Source: Bacteroidia bacterium (GTDB lineage: Bacteria; Bacteroidota; Bacteroidia; Bacteroidales; CAJPTX01). Taken from it: a stretch of DNA of 8,288 nucleotides. This document shows, piece after piece, positions 8,062 to 8,288 of the stretch. The stretch is from assembly GCA_905373625.1 (NCBI GenBank), contig CAJPTS010000069.1:1-8288 (forward strand). Reading direction: 5' to 3'. The position numbers were made by a program, and so were the translations under genes. How positions within the stretch are numbered: the stretch's first letter is position 1; each line of letters begins with the position of its first letter. The notes under the pieces are model-generated. The model saw only the letters and a program-made list of their open reading frames with translations, did no database searches and was not told the origin of the DNA.

Positions 8062-8132
8062 CAGTCGTTGTGAAACAACGAACATGATCGCAATGCGTGT
8101 TTTTTGGGAGATTTCGACCGCATCGCGGGTCG
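8062..8132. repeat. Structured intergenic repeat, copy A
   Basis: First of two related copies beginning 13 nt after the murF-alr stop. It matches copy B at an offset of 127 bp: the first 29 bases are identical, and only two differences occur in the first 47. Internal parts in order are a 7-bp inverted repeat with a GAA loop (8065-8071 with 8075-8081), a short inverted repeat CGC-AAT-GCG (8089-8097), a run of six T (8100-8105), and a second hairpin. That hairpin pairs 8115-8119 with 8128-8132 and GC with GC around an ATC loop, leaving G8127 bulged. Weak similarity extends about 8 nt upstream. No protein-coding potential is apparent. The repeat family is not recognised. Confidence 0.75.
8082..8105 (+). 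terminator. Possible intrinsic terminator of murF-alr within repeat copy A
   Basis: ACATG (8082-8086 region, first base A8082) can pair with CGTGT (8096-8100), including one T-G wobble, and the stem runs directly into six T residues (8100-8105). An alternative fold keeps ACA/TGT and closes CGC/GCG around AAT with a TGAT bulge. Copy B repeats the same arrangement and T run. It sits about 35-55 nt after the murF-alr stop, where a terminator is expected. The stem is short, so confidence is limited. Confidence 0.35.
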
Positions 8133-8171
8133 TTAGCGCTCCAGAAATCGATGATAATCAACGTTGTAGGA

Positions 8172-8187
8172 GCGTTGCCCGCAACGC
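8172..8187. repeat. Perfect inverted repeat between the two repeat copies
   Basis: GCGTTGC (8172-8178) and GCAACGC (8181-8187) are perfect 7-base complements separated by CC, ending one base before copy B. As DNA this is a near-palindrome; as RNA the 2-nt loop would force the innermost pair open. The 5' arm overlaps GGAGCG (8169-8174), which could instead pair with CGCTCC (8137-8142), so the two folds exclude each other. CAACGTTG at 8159-8166 is another perfect palindrome nearby. Confidence 0.6.
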
Positions 8188-8188
8188 C

Positions 8189-8258
8189 CAGTCGTTGTGA
8201 AACAACGAACATGATCGTAATACGTGTTTTTTGGGGTGTTCCAACCCGCATCGCAGGG
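8189..8258. repeat. Structured intergenic repeat, copy B
   Basis: Second copy of the element at 8062-8132. It keeps the 7-bp GAA-loop inverted repeat exactly (8192-8208), then CGT-AAT-ACG (8216-8224) in place of CGC-AAT-GCG, and the six-T run (8227-8232). The second hairpin pairs CCC (8245-8247) with GGG (8256-8258) and GC with GC around ATC, with A8255 bulged. The offset changes from 127 to 128 bp before this last hairpin, indicating a one-base insertion or deletion. The sequence after it, to the window end, is T/A-rich and only weakly like the sequence after copy A. Confidence 0.75.
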
Positions 8259-8288
8259 CTTTTCGTCGAGGAATGTATTGATTTATAA

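Noticed and set aside
8009..8251. 80-codon minus-strand open frame covering both repeats
   Set aside because: It overlaps the murF-alr end and both repeat copies in different frames; the peptide has no family resemblance and is explained by chance openness of the repeats.
8062..8258. CRISPR array
   Set aside because: Only two copies, about 70 bp long and diverged, with a 56-bp spacer that itself contains palindromes; no cas genes are present.
8097..8288. 63-codon open frame running across repeat copy B to the window end
   Set aside because: It crosses non-coding repeats. The two copies are 127 bp apart, so they lie in different frames. Within the best-conserved block, both differences between copies would change the amino acid when each copy is read in the matching frame. 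No ribosome-binding site is seen.

Overview
The window reads as a housekeeping region of a Bacteroidota chromosome, most likely a Porphyromonas-like Bacteroidales. Three things suggest this. MurF and alanine racemase are fused in one 825-residue protein, a hallmark of the phylum. There is a short helical protein resembling the Bacteroidota family DUF6155. Two intergenic gaps carry the octamer TACCTTTG, which fits the Bacteroidota -7 promoter consensus TAnnTTTG, and start codons mostly lack strong Shine-Dalgarno sequences. Base composition looks close to half G+C by eye. The genus is an inference from protein style, not from a marker gene.

Layout: six genes, all on the + strand, fill about nine tenths of the window. 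Positions 31-2038 hold rpoN (sigma-54) and, 4 nt later, an O6-methylguanine-DNA methyltransferase (Cys141 in a PCHR motif). A 172-bp gap follows with a weak terminator-like hairpin and a promoter. Positions 2211-3733 hold the DUF6155-like gene and, 14 nt later, murB. A second gap of 177 bp again has a hairpin and the same promoter octamer. Positions 3911-8049 hold nadB and, 47 nt later, the murF-alr fusion. The last 239 bp are non-coding and contain two copies of a structured repeat.

Functionally, murB and murF-alr supply cytoplasmic steps of peptidoglycan precursor synthesis: UDP-MurNAc formation, D-alanine production, and addition of D-Ala-D-Ala. nadB opens de novo NAD synthesis, rpoN is a global transcription factor, and the methyltransferase repairs alkylated DNA. 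The gene content is ordinary. No defence system, phage, insertion sequence, CRISPR array, tRNA or rRNA is visible.

The least explained part is the 3' end (8050-8288). A roughly 70-bp element occurs twice, 127 bp apart, with a first block of 29 identical bases. Several differences between the copies fall at positions that pair with each other in small inverted repeats, as if structure rather than sequence were kept. It may be part of a longer array or a dispersed repeat family running past the window edge.
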